Assembly (NCBI GenBank): GCA_913060505.1
Contig: CAJXRQ010000004.1
Span: forward strand, 96,699 to 160,698
Direction: 5' to 3'
Length of the DNA: 64,000 nt
DNA from: an uncultured Desulfovibrio sp.
GTDB lineage: Bacteria; Desulfobacterota; Desulfovibrionia; Desulfovibrionales; Desulfovibrionaceae
Below the pieces are notes generated by a model that had not been told where the DNA came from, ran no database searches, and worked only from the letters and a program-made list of their open reading frames with translations. A program made the position numbers and the translations under genes. Shown here piece by piece: positions 61,397-64,000 of this stretch. Position 1 is the first letter of the stretch, and every line of letters starts with the position of its first letter.

Positions 61397-64000
61397 TTAC
61401 CGTCCGCATATTCGTTTGAAATCACACCAATCACATTGTCTTCCCACGCTTGCCGGGAAGCTTTCCGCATTATAAATATGTCCGCCAAGGAATTCCATGA
61501 GTCTGGGAATTTGATCCTTGATGACCTCGCGCATTTCTTCCTGTTCCCATTTGTCCGGGAATAGAGACTGTTCCCGGCCTGTATCCTTGAGATCTACCAA
61601 TGCGGCATTCAGTACTCGCTCAGCCTGTTTTCCCCGTTCGTAAAGATAAAGATAAGCCGGGAGCTGAACGCTGTTGAGTCTTTTGGCAAGGTCTGGAAGC
61701 AGGCAGGAATCTGCGGGGGCATTATTGTGCATGCGTTGCCATAGATCCTGGTCGGACCAGAATTTTTCACCAGGCTTGTGCGTTGAGCCTGTTTTGTAGT
61801 CCAGAATACGGATGCCCAGTCCGCGTTGATCTATTCGGTCCACAAAACCACGTAATGGAATGGTGGTGTGATGAACGAATATTTCTGTTTTGAGTTCGGT
61901 CTCCAACCCGAGAATTACCGTGGGTTCTTTTTGAGCTTTGAGATATCGTTCCAGGCGGTAACGTCCTGCGTGGCGAAGGGCCGTCTTGCCGTCGTGGGGA
62001 AGCGTTTGGAAGAGTTCACTTTCCTTGAGGCGTTCTTCGTACAGTGAGCAGAGTGCTGTCGAATCCAATTCAGCAGGAATGATTCGGTGGTTCATGTGCC
62101 TTGCAAGAAATTCCCTGAGCACTTCATGAATGAGGGTGCCCAGAGCTGCCGGGTCCGCTTCTTCACTGATTCCCTGCATTGGTCTCAGGCGAGCCAGTGT
62201 CCCGAGGTAAAATTTTTTCGGGCACTGCATATAGGTATCGATTTTGGACGGAGTCAATCCTTTGTCCATCAGCTGAGCATGGAGGGCACTTTGAAGTTCT
62301 TCCGTGACTTCGACGTCGCCAGGATCCTGTGGAACCGGGCCGGAGATGATATTGACCGGGAGAATTTCCGGGTCGCCGGAGCGAATAATATCTCCTTTGG
62401 CCTTTTCCATCTCCCATAACAGTTGTTCGACGAAACGTGACCGGATACTTTTGCCGTCCAATAGTCCCGGTTGAATCCCGCTTTGATAAAAAATGACTGT
62501 TTGTTCTGCTCCCATGACCAGCCTGTAGAAGTTGTAGGCGGCTACGTTGTCCCGTTCTCGAGAGTCGGGCAGCCCCAAGAGCCCCCGCATGGGGTCTGGC
62601 AGTAGCGGGTCCACCGCATTTGTTCCGGGCAGTCGTTCTTCGACTGCATCCAGAAGGAATAAGTGCTTGAAATGGAGGAGCCGTGTCTCCAGAACTCCAA
62701 GGATTTGGAGTCCGGTTATGGGGTCTGGCTCAAAGGAGACCCGTTCTTTCTGCATGAGTTGTCGCAGAACCGAAACAAGGACAGGTAATGAAAAGTCCAC
62801 TTCACTACTGAGTGGAGCTTTAAGTTCAGGAATGACGGATGAAACCAGTCGGTGCAGACATTCGGCATCAATGAGGAAGTTATGCCATATTTCCGAACCG
62901 TTGGTGTGTAACATGGTCACAAGGCCTGTCAACGCATTCGCCAAGTCGGAGAGTGTTGATACCTGTTCGAAGTTTTCAAGGCAGGTTAGCAGGATATTTT
63001 TTCGCAGTTTTTCGCATTGACCACCGTGGATATTATCCAGCGGTTTGAGTCCATAGGGTGGTTCCCAGGCCTGAGGATGAAGATAGGGCTCTCCCTGGCG
63101 TATGGCCGATTCCCAAACATACAGAACTCGCCGGTAGTCCTGGCTTTCCTGCTCGCCAAGCATTTTTATGTAGGGATGGCGGATAAGATTGACCATGTCT
63201 TTCCAGTAATATCGGCCATCTTTGAGGCGGTTTTCCTGCAATGAAATGATGGTTTCCACCAGTCTTGCCAGTGAGGTCCGACCCAAAGGATAGCCCATGG
63301 ATATATTGACGTCTTCATCCGGCAGATGATGCAACACAGGCATAAGTGCCCCTGCATCAGGCAATACTATGGCAGTATCTTCATGGGTGGCCGTTGTGCC
63401 TAATTCTTCTTTCAGAGCTGCGAGTTGGGAGTGACGATCAAACCCTTCCCTAAAGCGGACGCCGTCAATAAGTGAACGTGGGACCGGGGTTGCCAGCAGT
63501 TCCGGACGAGCGCTCCATGCCTGTAGCCAATGCCGATGTTCAGCAGCTGCCCAGTGGCCCGGCTTACCTTCCGCAAGGGCCGGATCCGTATGCCAGCAAA
63601 TATCAAGCGCGCCGTGTAGCCATAATGTTTTGAAAAGAGCGTTCTCCGAACCACTAAGCGCATAAAAACCTGCAGCGACAAGAGGTCGGTCCTGATAGGT
63701 CTCAAGTATGGTTTCTGCATTGCGAGCCGCGAAACGGCAATCGAGTCCCGGAGTCGTCCACCCTTGTGCTTCAAGGGAACTTATGTAGGCATTGAAAATT
63801 GTACGCAATTGTTCAAGTAGGGCGGCTGCGTAGTCCGCCACCTCGTGTTCCATGTACGCAAGGTCGGCCGGTTCCATGTCGTGACGCAACAATTCTTCCA
63901 TGAGTCCTGCCAGTTCCAGCCCCCACGGAAGAAAGGACTCACGGTTCAATTGTGGGAGCGTGGCAAGAAGTCCGTGTCCTTGCTGGCGCAAATCATGAAC
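61397..64000 (-). CDS. AddB/RecB-type PD-(D/E)XK nuclease family protein, 5'-truncated
   Basis: The frame is open to the right edge (base 64000), so the start is outside. About 868 residues are visible. A helicase-like but probably inactive first part is followed by a C-terminal RecB-family nuclease with ILDYKTGS (catalytic Asp and Lys). A cysteine set, YMQCPKKF plus CDWCDFKRIC at the end, fits the [4Fe-4S] cluster of AddB-type enzymes. This suggests a double-strand break-repair subunit. A partner AddA-like helicase should lie to the right; it is not in view. The stop is followed 11 bases later by the PPC gene start. Confidence 0.82.
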   Translation of the reverse strand, partial: VHDLRQQGHGLLATLPQLNRESFLPWGLELAGLMEELLRHDMEPADLAYMEHEVADYAAALLEQLRTIFNAYISSLEAQGWTTPGLDCRFAARNAETILETYQDRPLVAAGFYALSGSENALFKTLWLHGALDICWHTDPALAEGKPGHWAAAEHRHWLQAWSARPELLATPVPRSLIDGVRFREGFDRHSQLAALKEELGTTATHEDTAIVLPDAGALMPVLHHLPDEDVNISMGYPLGRTSLARLVETIISLQENRLKDGRYYWKDMVNLIRHPYIKMLGEQESQDYRRVLYVWESAIRQGEPYLHPQAWEPPYGLKPLDNIHGGQCEKLRKNILLTCLENFEQVSTLSDLANALTGLVTMLHTNGSEIWHNFLIDAECLHRLVSSVIPELKAPLSSEVDFSLPVLVSVLRQLMQKERVSFEPDPITGLQILGVLETRLLHFKHLFLLDAVEERLPGTNAVDPLLPDPMRGLLGLPDSRERDNVAAYNFYRLVMGAEQTVIFYQSGIQPGLLDGKSIRSRFVEQLLWEMEKAKGDIIRSGDPEILPVNIISGPVPQDPGDVEVTEELQSALHAQLMDKGLTPSKIDTYMQCPKKFYLGTLARLRPMQGISEEADPAALGTLIHEVLREFLARHMNHRIIPAELDSTALCSLYEERLKESELFQTLPHDGKTALRHAGRYRLERYLKAQKEPTVILGLETELKTEIFVHHTTIPLRGFVDRIDQRGLGIRILDYKTGSTHKPGEKFWSDQDLWQRMHNNAPADSCLLPDLAKRLNSVQLPAYLYLYERGKQAERVLNAALVDLKDTGREQSLFPDKWEQEEMREVIKDQIPRLMEFLGGHIYNAESFPASVGRQCDWCDFKRICGR

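Noticed and set aside
1..64000. CRISPR arrays, insertion sequences or rRNA genes
   Set aside because: No regular repeat-spacer pattern, transposase or rRNA-like stretch was found by reading.

Overview
The window looks like chromosomal DNA of a sulfate-reducing bacterium of the Desulfovibrio/Pseudodesulfovibrio type. This is inferred from gene content: a small exported tetraheme class III cytochrome c, a chemotaxis operon carrying a HEAT-repeat gene, a Lon-type protease with a built-in receiver domain, NhaB and other Na+-linked carriers, and an agmatine deiminase operon. There is no rRNA, no insertion sequence and no CRISPR array. One tRNA gene, tRNA-Pro(CGG), lies at 41553-41629.

Layout. 1-4292: end of a restriction/defence cassette (5'-truncated NucS-like nuclease, HsdR, SprT/YgjP-like metallopeptidase), then about 0.9 kb of apparently non-coding DNA. 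5235-11541 (minus): SNF2/SWIM helicase, membrane protein and hybrid histidine kinase in one tight run. 11732-15543 (plus): oligopeptide-binding lipoprotein and bifunctional RelA/SpoT. 15640-21408 (minus): cytochrome c3, an amino-acid ABC transporter with two permease domains on one chain, and L-serine deaminase. 21576-26726 (minus): a solute-binding protein, NhaB, an SLC13/TrkA-C carrier and a Usp-like protein. 27294-32090: a receiver-Lon fusion protease converging on an NtrC-type regulator and its histidine kinase. 32370-33419: a Sel1-repeat protein. 33828-40184 (minus): carbamate kinase, APC antiporter, agmatine deiminase, putrescine carbamoyltransferase and a sodium:solute symporter, divergent from an Lrp-type regulator at 40448. 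41854-49260 (plus): cheB - HEAT - cheR - cheY - cheA. 50491-57467 (mostly plus): CpoB-like lipoprotein, DprA, a GDT1-like protein, a signalling trio (adaptor-like, HDOD, receiver-GGDDY), XerC and a cyclophilin. 57523-64000 (minus): DMT exporter, nitronate monooxygenase-like enzyme, LhgO, a PPC/DUF296 protein and a truncated AddB-like nuclease.

How parts work together. The agmatine genes form a complete route: agmatine import with putrescine export, deimination, carbamoyl transfer, then ATP from carbamoyl phosphate. Two tandem palindromes and a sigma70-like promoter lie in front of the divergent regulator. The most unusual system is at 27294-32090: a Lon protease whose AAA+ module is preceded by an inserted phosphoacceptor domain closely resembling the receiver of the neighbouring sigma54 activator, which suggests one kinase controls both transcription and proteolysis.

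Limits. All functions are read from sequence motifs and remembered family features; no database search was run. Several starts were moved from the longest frame to an internal ATG or GTG with a better ribosome-binding site, and each case is noted. One gene (nitroreductase-like, 52638-53299) is broken by a frameshift as given.
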